Part shown: in pieces, positions 35,258 through 46,700 of the stretch
How positions within the stretch are numbered: position 1 is the first letter of the stretch
Layout: the number at the start of each line of letters is the position of its first letter
From: Takakia lepidozioides
Taxonomy: Eukaryota; Streptophyta; Takakiopsida; Takakiales; Takakiaceae
DNA: 60,000 nt
Reading direction: 5' to 3'
Assembly (NCBI GenBank): GCA_030704615.1
Contig: CM060731.1
Location: 26,972,001 to 27,032,000 of the forward strand
The notes under the pieces: generated by a model
Told to the model about the DNA's origin: nothing
The model's database searches: none
The model's input: only the letters and a program-made list of their open reading frames with translations
Translations under genes and position numbers: made by a program

Positions 35258-37110
35258 AATTTTATGAGGGCTGTGCTTCTGCAATGGTCATCACTTTTGC
35301 TGGAGTGATATCTTCACTGGGTCCACCTACGATTGGTTCAGGGGGATTCTGTTTGTGGGGGTAGGAGGTGGTGGGGTTGTGGGTTGTTGGGAGCAAGAGA
35401 CAAGATGTTCAATAGATGGTATTAGGGTTTTTTTGGTGAATGGAGAGGGTGGGTGGCTAGATTTCTTTCTTATATTCATTGATGTCCAACAAACGCTGGT
35501 TGCCTAGAAGGGGCTAATAGTTGGGAGCCTAATGTTGAAGCTTACCTGGTTGTGCTCTGTCTGATCATATGCACAATATGGGGGATTGGGACATGATCTA
35601 AGAAGGCTTTAATATGGTCTCTCTCAACCAGTTAGGTTATGGTAGTTGTAATTTATTAGACCTCAAAAGGCATGTGTGACATGTGGCGGGCTGAAGTGGC
35701 TGGTACATTACTGAATATGCAATATGGGAGTGTTACTCTTGATGGTAGGCTGGTTTGTGCTGTTTGATGCTGTTTGATGCTAGTATATTTGGTAAGTCTC
35801 CACGTATGTTCCTTCTCTGTATGGACTTATTTGCATGCTGGTAGAGGGGTTAGTTCTTTGTTGTTGGATTCCAATAGATTTGGTTAATCCTTTTCTGTGA
35901 GGAATTATTTTTATTGTTAGTTCTTTGCTATTGATGCTAATAGATTTGATTATCCTCGTTCTGTCGGAATTAATTTGCAAAACGTTCTATTGGGTGCTAG
36001 TAGATTCTGGTCAGTTTTTTGTTCTTTGATGCCAATAGAGTTTAGTTCCATTTTCTTTTTGGAATTGTTTCGCTAGTTACTTCTTTGCTGTTTGATGTTA
36101 ATAGATTTGGTTAGTCTCCAACTTTCCTTTGCTATCTGTTTTCTGTTTGAAATCATTTTTCGAGTACCTAGTAGAGTTCTTTGCTATTAAACTTGGTTCG
36201 TACTGGTTGGTTCTTTGTGTTGGATGGTTTGGTCAGTACCTAGTTTCCTTTTCTCTCTCTGGGATCATGCTGCAAAAATCTCTATTTGATGCTAGTAGAG
36301 GGTGTTTTGTTGTTTGATGCTAGTAGAGGGTGTTTTGTTGTTTGATGCTGATAGATTTGGTTAGTCTCTAGTTCCTTTTTGTTTGTAGTGGAGGAGTTAG
36401 TTCTTTGCTCTTTCATGCCAAATAGAGTTGGTTAGTTTATCACTCTACGATTTCCTTCCCTGTCAATAATTAATTTCCAAATGGTTTTGTTTGATGCCAC
36501 TAGAGTGTGGTTCATTTTGTTCTTTTGTAGAGGCTACATAATTGTTTTCTACGGATTTACTAACTTACTTGCCTACCTCCCTAGCAATTTGGGGGGATGG
36601 GGGTTTGTCGGCTTCATTTTTGGCATAGTAGTGGTTGGAGTTTTTAGAATCTGAAGTCTAAAGAGTCTGAAACCCTAAATGTCAATTTGTGCCGTTAGTT
36701 GAATGGTGAAGATAAGCAGTGCATTTTCAAGTGAGGTTACATTTCAATGCAATATTGCACCGGGGCTTGTGTATACAAAGGTGCCATTGTTTCTTCTTAA
36801 CACATAATTGTCGTAAGGTGATGGTAATGGAGGTGATCAAGTGGAAGGGTTTATTCTTGATGGGTGGTAATGTCACCCTTGACTTCTATCGTTCATGTCA
36901 ACCCCTTGTATTGTGTAACTCCTCTTACTCCATTTTAAACTTAGCCAAATTTGGACTTGGTCCAATTTCAAGACCAAGTGTGAGTTACACCGAGTGGAGT
37001 TACCCTTCCCGCCCATGTAACCCCCAAGTGGAGTTACACTCCACAAGCGTGTAACCCCGACTAGAGTTTGTAATCACTCCCTATAACTCCTCATTCTCGG
37101 AGAAGACTTC
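35258..37110. other. 3' flank of the MYB-CC gene and repeat-rich spacer
   Basis: No coding sequence is seen. The first part is the 3' untranslated region. At 35750-36520 a degenerate repeat is annotated separately. At 36880-37070 words such as GAGTTAC, GTGTAAC and ATGTAACCCC recur on both strands. Confidence 0.5.
35750..36520. repeat. degenerate minisatellite based on TTTGATGCTAGTAGA
   Basis: Variants of GTTCTTTG-TGTTTGATGCTAATAGATTTGGTTAGTCTC recur roughly a dozen times with unit lengths of about 40-80 bp. Two adjacent copies at 36285-36350 (GATGCTAGTAGAGGGTGTTTTG) are nearly identical. The array sits just past the MYB-CC gene. Confidence 0.65.
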
Positions 37111-37114
37111 TTAA

Positions 37115-37936
37115 CCCTAAAGTTCCCAAGCCCTTTTTTTACTTTTTACCAATTTTGGGTACCTAGCTGCAGTAAATTGCCCCTAGAAACCTACCAAAAA
37201 TCATCCAGATTCCAGCCTTATAGCAATGGGCCCAGCTCATTTATGCATGACATACCGAAAAATGAGCCAAGTCCACCGTGGAAATTGTGAGATTATAGCG
37301 TTGGCCAGGACCTCAAATATCAGGTCCCAAAGAAAAAGTGAGAAAGAAATTGGTTTGACCAAATCAAAACCTAGCTTTATCCAATTTTGCTTGCCCCAAG
37401 ACCCACCATTTCCAAATCAATAGTGGAGTGGCCATGACCCCACTAAATTGCAGGTCCAACTGATTTTTTCACCTATGGTTGCTATGCATGCAATTACATG
37501 GGGGTTGAAATCTCAAAATTGACAAGAGAAAATGTGCCTCCAAATGAAGTACTTCTTTTTCTACAAATTTGTTAAAAGCCAACGGTGGATGTGTGTATGT
37601 AATGCTCACACACCACAAGGTGAAGTGTTTTTTCCAAAATTGCTAATTTTCTGCCAAAAATGGCCTTTGGAGTGCAATCTGTTTTGGGCTTGTTTACCTG
37701 CCACGTCAGCGGTCAACAGCCCTTTTCAGGCCCCAAAATGTAAATGAGAAATCTAAGATATTTTTTTGTAAGTCGCAGCTTTTGTTTTTTTTTCATTTTG
37801 TTTTTTGCATCATACTCGAGACAAATCCATTGTCATTAAAGCTTCAGGGGTGGGCCCCATCAGATTAGATCTGCAAAAATTTGGTCGAACTGCAAATTCA
37901 AAGTGACCCGATTCAGGTCGCTTGGGAACTTAAGGG
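37115..37936. mobile_element. non-autonomous piggyBac-like element, second copy type
   Basis: The left end, after TTAA at 37111-37114, reads CCCTAAAGTTCCCAAGC. The right end is GCTTGGGAACTTAAGGG followed by TTAC at 37937-37940. The two ends are inverted repeats with one mismatch over 17 bp, and one target copy is degenerate (TTAA versus TTAC). The 822-bp interior has no ORF of note. Terminal CCCYTAAG is shared with the element at 23066-24957, while subterminal sequence differs, so they are relatives and not recent copies. LINE sequence begins directly to the right. Confidence 0.5.
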
Positions 37937-38883
37937 TTACATATGGCAAATGACATTCTTAGCAAAATGTTAAATTTGCCTTCTCAAATCTCTGAACTTA
38001 TCATACTCATCTTCAAGAAGGGGGACACATAGAGAACTGCAAACTATTGTCCGTCATCCTACTAAACTCTACTTATAAAATCATAGCAAAAGCCTTGGCT
38101 ATGAGACTCCAACCTCTGCTCCCCTACAAGATCATCAGAAAATATCAAATTGGCCTTATAAAAGATAGGATGATTATGGACAACATCTTACTGGCCCATG
38201 AGGCCCTGCATACAGCCAAAACCAGTCATCAGCCCCTAACATTCCTCGTGCTAGACTTTGAGAAGCTTTTACTCAATCGATTGGGATTTTCTATTGAGGA
38301 CCTTGGCTAAGGCTGGCTTTTAGGGACCTTTCATTGAATGGATTAAAATCCTCCTCTCTTCCGCCTTGAGCAAGGTAATGATTAATGGGGTAATCTCTGA
38401 CTCGTTCTCTTTGTCTCGATCTGTTCGACGAAGATGTCCTAGCTTTACTCATTTTCTCTTCCTAATTGTTGTGGACAGTCTGGGGCATATGTGGGATAAT
38501 GATATATTGGGTTTGCATGTTCCTCCCTCACAGTTTAATCAGCCTTCGATGGTTAAGCTATCAATGTACGTTGATGATACAACCTTGCTATTGTATAACT
38601 CTTACATGGGCAACATAGAGCGGGCCCTCTCTGCTTTGAACCAATTTACTTGCTAATTAGGTTACCAAATGGGACATCACCTCACAGACCAGCAGCATTT
38701 TTGTCGGGGTTCTGAAAAAACTAAAGCAAAAGCTGACCTACTGGAGCTCCACTATGCTGTCTCTCCCAGGAAAGACATCAGTGCTACACCAAATTATTCT
38801 GGCCTCTATTTGGTTCTTAGCGGCCGTCTAGGCCCCGGCTCCCTCATCAAGCGGCTGAGCGCAATGAGGAATGCTAATTCGTG

Positions 38884-40078
38884 AGCCTACTCATGAGCTC
38901 ACATGTGCTTGTGAGCTTAGGAGGGGGGGCCATAATCGCGGATATTTCACCTATTTCCGTGCATTCGCCTCTTGCCAATAATTATCCCATAATTGAATGA
39001 TAGCATCAGTCACAACAGCTTGTCAAGCGGGAAAAAAAAAAATGTAGTCGTAAAAACCAATTTCGTGACGAAATCCAAGTTTGTGCTCACGTGAGTTCAA
39101 TTTTGGACAAGCTTGAAAGCGAGAAACCAAAAAAAGAAAAGAAAAAACCAATTTTGCTGACAAAACCCATGTTTGTACTCACGTGAGTCCAATTTTGGAC
39201 ACTCTAAGCTACGATGAGTTTACAGTGTCGAACAACGAGATACTGCACATGGTGTCCTATTTATTTTTTATGTCCTATTGCTTTGCCTAGATTGCCTCTT
39301 ATGTGGGTATTGACGCCCACATAATTCATGGACCTCCCGCAAGTCCTCCACTGACACACTAAAGTGACTTGTTTTTAAAAAATAATAATGTGAGGACTTA
39401 TGAGGGTGTTGACGCCCACATAATTCAAGGACCTCCTGCAAGTCCTCCAATGACACCCAAAAAAAAAAAAACTTATGTGGCCTACATAAATTCGTGGACC
39501 TCCCGCAAGTCCTTCAATGACAAAAACAAGAAAAAACAAAACAAAACAATTTTTTTCAAAAACAAATTATATTAAATGTGAGGACTCAACGCCCACATAA
39601 TTCATGGATCTCCCGCAAGTCCTCCAATGAGGGAAAAAAACAAACAAACAAACAAAAATAAAATAAAATAAAATTTAAAAATAATAAATATAAAATGTGA
39701 GTGGGTGTTGATGCCCACATAATTCATGGACCTCCCGCAAGTCCTCTAATGACACAATAAAAACAAAATTTTCAGATTATTTCAAAAATAAAATAAAATA
39801 TATCATAACATACCATAGCTTTATGAGGTCTAGAAATTATGTGGTCGTCAATGCCCACATAAGTCCTCACACCTGATTATAGGCACATAATGAATGCCAA
39901 TACGATTCCAATTTTTCAAATGGCGCTGTCAGTATTCTCGCGGGAATAGGTTTGCCTTTGTCCACGGGTATAGGCCCACTTTCTAATATCGCACCACTCT
40001 GCACTTACGGCCACTAAGCGTGAAGCTTAGTGGGTCAATCGTGAGCCTGGGCTCATAGGCTCACTTGAGCAAGCTCAT
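38884..40078. mobile_element. 1.2-kb non-autonomous element inserted in the LINE
   Basis: LINE coding sequence stops near 38884 and resumes near 40080. The ends of the intervening DNA are rich in GTGAGC/GCTCAC words (GTGAGCCTACTCATGAGCTC at left; GTGAGCCTGGGCTCATAGG and GAGCAAGCTCATGG at right). Inward of these are CCTATTTCCGTG (left) and CTCGCGGGAATAGG (right), which are roughly inverse. No ORF is present, but a palindromic repeat array fills the middle. I could not find a clean target duplication, so exact ends are uncertain. Confidence 0.5.
39290..39875. repeat. interspersed palindromic repeats, about six copies
   Basis: The motif TATGTGGGTGTTGACGCC followed by CACATAATTCATGGACCTCC and CGCAAGTCCTCCAATGACAC occurs near 39298, 39396, 39475, 39577, 39700 and (partial) 39840, separated by A-rich spacers of variable length. 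Each fuller copy has a palindromic core (TTATGTGGGCGT/ACGCCCACATAA type). Spacing and spacer composition exclude a CRISPR array. Confidence 0.75.
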
Positions 40079-40924
40079 GGCGTAGCTTTCCCTCGAGGGC
40101 AATGATGCGAAATTTTCTTTGGGGCGTTACACCCAGCAGTCCCCATCGGCGTGCCCTGGTCTACGGAAAACAGATCTGTCAACCAAAATGTCAGGGAGGG
40201 ATGGCTGGGATTATTGATCTCACCTCGCAAATCGTTGTCTTGCTTGCTAAGTGGGTGCCAAGAGCATTGAAATACATGCACAATACCTGAATATAAGGTT
40301 GGTCCAAACACACATGCTGGAGGTTAGGACGCAATCGTATGGAAACTGGACCTCTTCCCTCAAATGGATTGTGTAGGGAAAAGGCACCACGGCTCTTGGT
40401 CACAGCCTAAGTTGGCTCTCAATTTGGAAAGCGTGGAACCTGCTGAGACCTTCTCTAACCCGAAGGATGCCGGTCAATTTCGCTGAAGCTATTCGCCAGC
40501 CAGTTTTTGGAAACTATGATGTGGACATGGAGATGCTGCTGTCTTTGGTCCCAAAATGGGCAAGCTGGAAAAATGCGGGCTTTATAACAAATATTTGGGA
40601 GCAAGGAGATTTCTCGGTCCCCACCCCTCTTATTACATATGCTTCAATCCTCAATTTCCTGGCCTAGTATATTCAAAGTTTGCTCTAGGATGAGAATATG
40701 GAGTGGGCCCTACCAACCTGGTTTGGCTGAGGGGCCAGCAATCCCTACAATGTTTTGCTAACCTTGTCATATGATGGCGGCAGTGTCCAAGGCCTTGACT
40801 TCAAAGTTCTTAATGCGGAAGGTTTAATGATTCTCTTAGGAAATGGGAGTTTAGCAAAAACAGACCTCTTCTTGGTTAGGTTCATTGACTCATGTGATAT
40901 TGGGAGGCCTACTGGAAGGAGTGA

Positions 40925-41317
40925 AGAGAGTATCCCAAATTTACAGAGTAATCCACCCCTGAAAAGGGGCAGTAGCCGCAAGGGCGCGAAGTGGCTCTTA
41001 GTTCCTTCGGCTTCGGCGGGAGTCTTCTCTCTCTCTATACAGAGTAAAGCGAAAAATGAAAGCGAGCCCTATCCATCCAAGACCACTCTCATGGGTCGAA
41101 CTGCAATCATGCCAACAAGATAGACAGGAACCAATTGCAGTGAGAGTGGTCTGATGTCACCACAGGGACAAGCCATTCATTGGGCTCACATCTCTCACTG
41201 CAATTGGTTCATGTCTATCTTGCTGGCAGGATTGCAGTTCGACCCATGAGAGTGGTTTTGGATAGATAGGGCTCGCTTTTTTTTTTTCGCTTACTCTGTA
41301 AAATTGGGATACTCTCT
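40925..41317. mobile_element. foldback MITE with about 125-bp inverted arms
   Basis: Starting with AGAGAGTATCCCAAATTT at 40925 and ending with its inverse AATTGGGATACTCTCT at 41317, the arms pair over roughly 125 bp, including TGGGTCGAACTGCAAT versus ATTGCAGTTCGACCCA. The loop is about 45 bp (41147-41191). The left arm is interrupted by an 86-bp insertion (40952-41037). It lies within the LINE tail. Confidence 0.75.
40952..41037. mobile_element. 86-bp insertion flanked by a 10-bp direct repeat
   Basis: TACAGAGTAA at 40942-40951 and again at 41038-41047 flank the segment, and the second MITE arm has this word only once, which shows it is a target duplication. The insert contains CCCCTGAAAAGGGG and ends in a CT-rich run. 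Ten bases fits a Mutator-type or similar integration, but the insert is too short to classify. Confidence 0.6.
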
Positions 41318-41632
41318 CCTCTCGCCAACTCAGTCCTTCTCTAGAAAATACCTAAATAATGGAGTTTTTTTTTTGCAAAGTGCGCTAGTCAATTGGTCAC
41401 ACATTTGGAAAGAAATATGGTGTACAGATCAGGCTGCATCTAAAATCTTTGCTTTTCTTTGGAAGATCGCTCATTGCATCCTCCCGGTAAAAGACTACGT
41501 CGTGATGACTGATGATCCAAGTTATACACTGTAGAGCAAAAAGAAGGCTCATGCATATTCTTTTTGTTCACTCATGCATTGTGGTTAGTTGGATGACACA
41601 AGTGACACCGTAGACTGTCAAGGACGAGAACA

Positions 41633-42237
41633 TGATTGAACACAAACAAGAGATAAGACTAGAGGTACAAGGCTAGACAAGAAGTCAAGGTCGGCGTGGC
41701 CGAATGCACGATGAGTAAATAGGAATCAAGATGATCTTTATAACAATGAATAAGAGTACAAGATATTGGAACACGACTTGAATACTGGAATGCTGGAAAC
41801 TAGACTGGAGTACCAGATACTGGAAACTGGGCTAGGGTACTGGGAACTGGACTGGAGTACGGGGAACTGGAAACAAGAGTAGCTTGAACTGGTGTTGACT
41901 GAAGAGTGTCTAGTTTCGCCTCCTATATATACTGGCTACTAAGAAGCTTCCCTAATAAGCTTCCTCTATGGAGATTGCTTGCTGGAGAAGTTTCCAAGAT
42001 TAAACAAAGGTTTCTTGATGGAGAAGCTTCCTTAAGCAAATAAGGTATCTTGATGGAGAAGTTTCCACCAAATGAAGCTTCCTGAGTAGTTTCCCAAGTT
42101 ACTCTTGGTAATTTGGTAAACTCCCGGTAACTTGGTAAGTAATGGTAAATCATTGTAGATCATGATAAATCATGGTAACTTGGTAACTTCTGGTATTTAC
42201 TCCTGGTAAGTTCCTCTGGGCTATGTCCGTGACATCA
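41633..42237 (-). mobile_element. LTR of the chromovirus family, inverted
   Basis: The 605-bp segment is the reverse complement of the LTR at 57540-58150. On the minus strand it begins TGATGTCACGGACATAGCCC and ends GTGTTCAATCA, with TG...CA ends. A TATA box (TATATATA) lies at 41924-41931. TTACCATGA/TTATCATGA words and GAAGCTTCC words recur inside. Immediately to the right is the inverse of the polypurine tract and of the family's 3' ORF, so this is the 3' end of a minus-strand element. Confidence 0.75.
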
Positions 42238-42458
42238 ACCCCTCCTCTAGCGCCGAGTTACTCGAGGAGCGGTAAAATCTTGGACTTGGAGAAAATCCAA
42301 AATCCGACGAATGGTACTTGTCAAGTATTCAGCTCTTCGTTCTTGACTCAAATGATTTATAGGTCCTTGCAACCATCGATAGTGTCCAACAGCTTGAACT
42401 TGGGACCACGCAGTAATTTGAGCATTCTGATTTTCGAAACTACCTTCAAACATAACTA
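42238..42458 (-). pseudogene. C-terminal part of the chromovirus 3' ORF, inverted remnant
   Basis: The minus strand encodes ENQNAQIT-WSQVQ, GHYRWLQGPINHLSQERRAE and RRILDFLQ, matching the C-terminal half of the ORFs at 57086 and 59573. It is cut at about 42458, where another LTR fragment is joined. Confidence 0.7.
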
Positions 42459-42675
42459 GACTGGAGTAGCAGATACTGGAAACTGGGCTATGGTACTGGG
42501 AACTGGACTGGAGTACGGGGAATTGGATTAGAGTATGGGGAACTGGAAACAATAGTAGCTTGAACTGGTGTTGGCGAGACTAAAGAGTGTCCAGTCTCGC
42601 CTCATATGTATACTGGCTACTAAGAAGCTTCCCTAAGAAGCTTCCCCTATGGAGGTTGCTTGCTGGAGAAGTTTC
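42459..42675 (-). mobile_element. LTR fragment, inverted
   Basis: This segment repeats part of the LTR at 41633-42237 (ACTGGAGTACGGGGAA, GGAGAAGTTTCCAA, a TATGTATA variant of the TATA box) in the same inverted orientation. It is joined abruptly at 42676 to plus-strand gag sequence, which marks a rearrangement junction. Confidence 0.65.
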
Positions 42676-43160
42676 CAAATCTTCGACAATGAGCACGTCC
42701 TGCTTCCGTTTATGCTGCCGAATTTCGACAACTTGCGTGCGACCTCGACTGGAATGAGAAGAGTCTCATTAGTCAGTTTCGATGTGGGCTAAAAGATGAT
42801 GTAAAAGATTTGTTGCTGACAATGCCAAACGTGAGCACACTGAGTGAATTCATCACCCAAGCCATTGCATGCGATAATCGTTTGTTCGAAAGACGTCAAG
42901 AGAAGCGATCTGGATGGTCTACGACGCATCATGCCACTGCTACTACGACATCAAACACAACGATCCATCAGACATCAAGTAGTGATCATATGCAGATTGA
43001 TGCTGTCCGATTCAAGCCATTGACGCCACAAGAAAACAAAGACGGTGCTCGAATGGATTATGCCTCTATTGCGGAGAAGAAGATCACATAGCATTAAACT
43101 GCCCCAACAAGAGAATCGGGGCACAACTCAAGTGTTCGATACGAGGAGGTCGGAAAACGA
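42676..43160 (+). pseudogene. Ty3 chromovirus gag, C-terminal part with zinc knuckle
   Basis: Plus-strand frames read YAAEFRQLACDLDWNEKSLI and LKDDVKDLLLTMPN, a typical retrotransposon gag segment, then a CCHC knuckle C-LYC-GEEDH-IALN-C near 43055-43100. A frameshift lies just before the knuckle. The N-terminal gag, primer-binding site and 5' LTR in this orientation are missing. The matching protease-RT begins more than 11 kb to the right. Confidence 0.75.
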
Positions 43161-43786
43161 AGATGTCCAGTCACAGTAGGGACCAACGACGCAATGGCGT
43201 GAGCGCGCGAGCGTACGCTCACGCAGGAGTGACGTGGCGTGAGCCTGCACCCACGCTGACGTGGCGTGAGCGTCATGTCAGCATGCTGATGTGGCGGCAA
43301 ATTATAACGTGGCACTGTCTGTCATCTGCCACGTCAGCATTAACATGCGCCGCCTATAACCGAGGATGATCCTATGACCGTGGAATTAATGCAGGGAATC
43401 TTGCCTAAATAGAATCAAGACTACCATGAGGCCTACAATTGTAGCATCCAACATTGTGCAATTACAAATGTTTGTTTCACTTTTACAATTACGAGGATGA
43501 GAAAATATCCTCACAAAGTGTGCGCCATAGAGGCTGCCACGGGAAGACCTACCTCCCTCCTCAAATAACAATGAGAGTTAGGATCATCTTCAAAAGATGA
43601 TTGTAGTGCATAGCGACAGCAATACATGTAGACTTCGAACGATGCAATGACAAATGTGCTTTTAAAAGTTGTCACTCAGAGCTCACTCCATATAGTTGGA
43701 GGCCTTATCATTGCACCGCCGACGAATTGATGTGAATTACACATTTCAAATCATGGTCGTCCACATACCACATTGCATAGTTAATG

Positions 43787-46700
43787 CTACCCATGTGTTG
43801 TATCCCGCTGCAATAGAGTATCAACCTCGTTGAAACTCATAGTGGTCTGGTGAATGAAGTTGTCACGTTTGGGATCGCAAACCATCCTCTTCAAAAATAT
43901 GAAATACAAATGTTTGCAAGGTATGAATTTACCTCTCTTGCCCAAACTGGTTGATAGCATATTCACAAAATCAGGACATGTGCAATTAGGAAAATTGGAA
44001 ACTGTGATGTCGTAGGTCTTGTCATGAATAGCAGATGTGGAAGTGATGATTGTGAATACCCGACCATATCCTGGATCGAGTACTTCCGTGGTGCTTCCAA
44101 CATGAGCTTGGAGCATTCTTGCGGACTCCACTTTGCCAAAGTGTTCAGCGGTTGGAGGGAAATGCTGAACGAGCTTTCCATCTCGTTTGGTTGGCCACAA
44201 GTCAGGATTTGCCGGGGGGACCCGGGAGGACGCAGAAGTAGTAGCACATGCATGGAGTTGGGGTTGTCTCGCAAGGGAAAAGACTGCCTCCTCCAGCATT
44301 TCAATCTCCTGAAATATGAGATGTGTTCCCACCTTCACGGGCCAAACGGTTGGAGGAGATGGCTTCATCACTACGGAAGGACGCACAGTTCCATGCACAC
44401 ATCTGACACAATCATCTGCGCAGAACCAGAACTTGTGGTTCTTGGCTTCTGGTTGACCGTATGGACGCATCAAACCCGTGAAAGTCGGAGCAGGAGTTCG
44501 GGCACCACCTCTGGATATAGATGAAGTGCACTTCTCGAAATTAGTTGCCCTGATCACTGTACATTTCACACGAGACCCTACACTTGTGCGTTCTATGTAT
44601 CAAACGTGGTCGGGGCATGCGGACTCAAGCACATCAAGAGGGTTGTTTCTCTCCTGCACCATTTCAGTGGCATTGTTTGATGCTGGAGCTTGCCGTCGTG
44701 TTGGAGGTTCCTCCACAATGGAGGTTCCGGACATGGAGCTGTCATGCAGGGGAACACGAGGCTTCGAGAAGTTATCACAGTCTGCCCTGTGCGAATCGGA
44801 ATCCAAACCAAGTGGAGTGTTCAATTTCCTCTTACAGGAGCCGAATCTCTCCTCCCCTTCAAGATGTGGAACTCTAGAAACAAGTGGCGTTCCCTGGGCA
44901 TACATGCTCACCGCCTGTGCTATCTTGATTGGATCCCCAGATCTGTTTGCAACACGCAACATCAACTCTCATTTGTCCGGACCCTTGCCACCAACCCCAC
45001 CTCGCAAGAAATCACGGTATCGGGTTTGTTGTTGCAAGGCACATATCAAATCATCTGTTGTTGCCACATACAAATCCCGACCTCGTTTCCCAGACTGTTG
45101 CAACCATGCGTTGTGCACAGTTTCTGCCAAGTTGCAAGATGGCATGTCCGCCATTTCCTCAATGGACATGTTCTGCAAAGTGGAGAACCACACTTCAAAC
45201 CAGTGAACAGAAAACAACATAAAGAAAGCGAGGAGACAATAAAATGGAAAGTAAATGTATGAATAAAGCAAGAAATATAAGCCTCGTACCACTACCATGG
45301 CTGCTCCCCACTGTCTATACCGGAAGTGCCAAAACACCAGCCAATCTTCCAATGCTCTCATACTCTCAAGTGATGCAGCTCCAGAAGAGAACAACCAGGC
45401 ACGAATTGTCTGGAACAAAATGTCCGCCTCCTTCATTGTTCTAGCATCTTTGTACTATTTGCACAATTTACGGTGCTGAGTCTGTATCTCTGGTTTGATG
45501 TCCGACTTTGTATGTTTTTCTAGAGATTGTGTCCAATGGAATAGACATGTATGCTCTCTTCCTCGCATTGGCACTTTTGGGTCGCCCGATCCGAAGACAA
45601 TACGAACAGCATTGATGAAATTTGCTTGAGCACTATCCGCCATGAAACCTGCAAAATTTGGAGATGGCAGCCCATGGCAACCCATGACACGTATCAGGGA
45701 ATTCCACATGAGCTTCTGGGATTCCGTATCCTCGGATTGCATGTCACAAACTGCACTTGTCATAACTCGTTGGTACACTGGATCGTAGACATGACGAGCC
45801 ATTGTCGTCCAATCCTTCACTCGTTTCACATGATCAAACATAAGAAAACAGTGCTACAAGTCCCCAGTCTTCTGCATCCGCTTCACGAGGCTAACCCCAC
45901 TGCCCTCCCCAACAGTCGACATTTTGAAAAGAAAAACTTTGATGGCACCTTGACCTGGGAATACATTGTCCTGGATGTAATCGTACTTGCTCACTCGTTT
46001 CAACTCCAAAATGTTGTCTATGTAGCCTCTGATACTAGAGCCCATTCTTTAATGCATTGATCTGATGCCGAATGTTAGGTGAACTCAAAGTGGAGAAATG
46101 ATCCATGACCAGGTCCAATGCTGCACCGTCAAGTTTAGTCCCCACAGAATCCCCTTCACTCAAAATATGGCTTTCCAAGAAGGACTTGCTTGCGCCAAGA
46201 GCAATTGCAGATGTTGTTGCGGATGGGTTTCTCCCGAACTCATGTTTAATCAACCTCGATACTGTCTCAACACTCTCCTGTAATCCCCATTCGAGACAGG
46301 ATGGTTATGGAATCCGAAATGCACACAAGCTCTTGTCATTGTTTTCAAACGGTGGACAACATAGTACATTCTTGCTCCGCAGAGCGCCAAGCAGGATGGC
46401 ACAAGTTTGCAGAATTTGCAGACGAAAGTGTTTGCCGGTTTTGGGGCAGTCCCAGGCTGAAATGGATTTTCCGCCAGACCCTCCCATTCGCTTTGATTAT
46501 GAACCCCAGACTGAAGAAAGTGTCTGCAATTCAAATTTCACACCTAAGGTATCCATTGCAAACTGTTCTCCTGAAACAAGCTTGTCATCATTCTGAATAT
46601 TGGATGTTTTTGTTTTGCACCACGGGTGCCCGTCGTGTTTCTTGTCCATTCCATGCATCATGATTGTTACACCTCCAACTCGCGGAGGAGGAGGCAGCTT

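Larger units (their letters stand above)
37941..41535 (+). pseudogene. LINE (non-LTR retrotransposon) reverse transcriptase remnant, interrupted
   Basis: Plus-strand fragments in order match a plant L1-type ORF2: SELIILIFKKGD and LLNSTYKIIAKALAMRLQ (37990-38110), QIGLIKDRMIMDNILLAHEA (38150-38210), MYVDDTTLLL at about 38565 (the YADD-type catalytic box), NFLWGV..PKCQGGMAGIIDL (40105-40230), and a zinc-binding RT tail KIFAFLWKIAHCILPVKDYV (41440-41505). Frameshifts and stops occur throughout. It is split by an insertion at 38884-40078 and by a foldback element at 40925-41317. Confidence 0.75.

Noticed and set aside
39290-39875. CRISPR-like array in the LINE insertion
   Set aside because: Spacers are A-rich, variable in length and simple in composition, and repeat units differ; this is an interspersed palindromic repeat.
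44478-45262. Plus-strand ORFs of 190-242 codons
   Set aside because: They are antisense to the MULE transposase and its SWIM-containing tail, whose motifs are clear on the minus strand.
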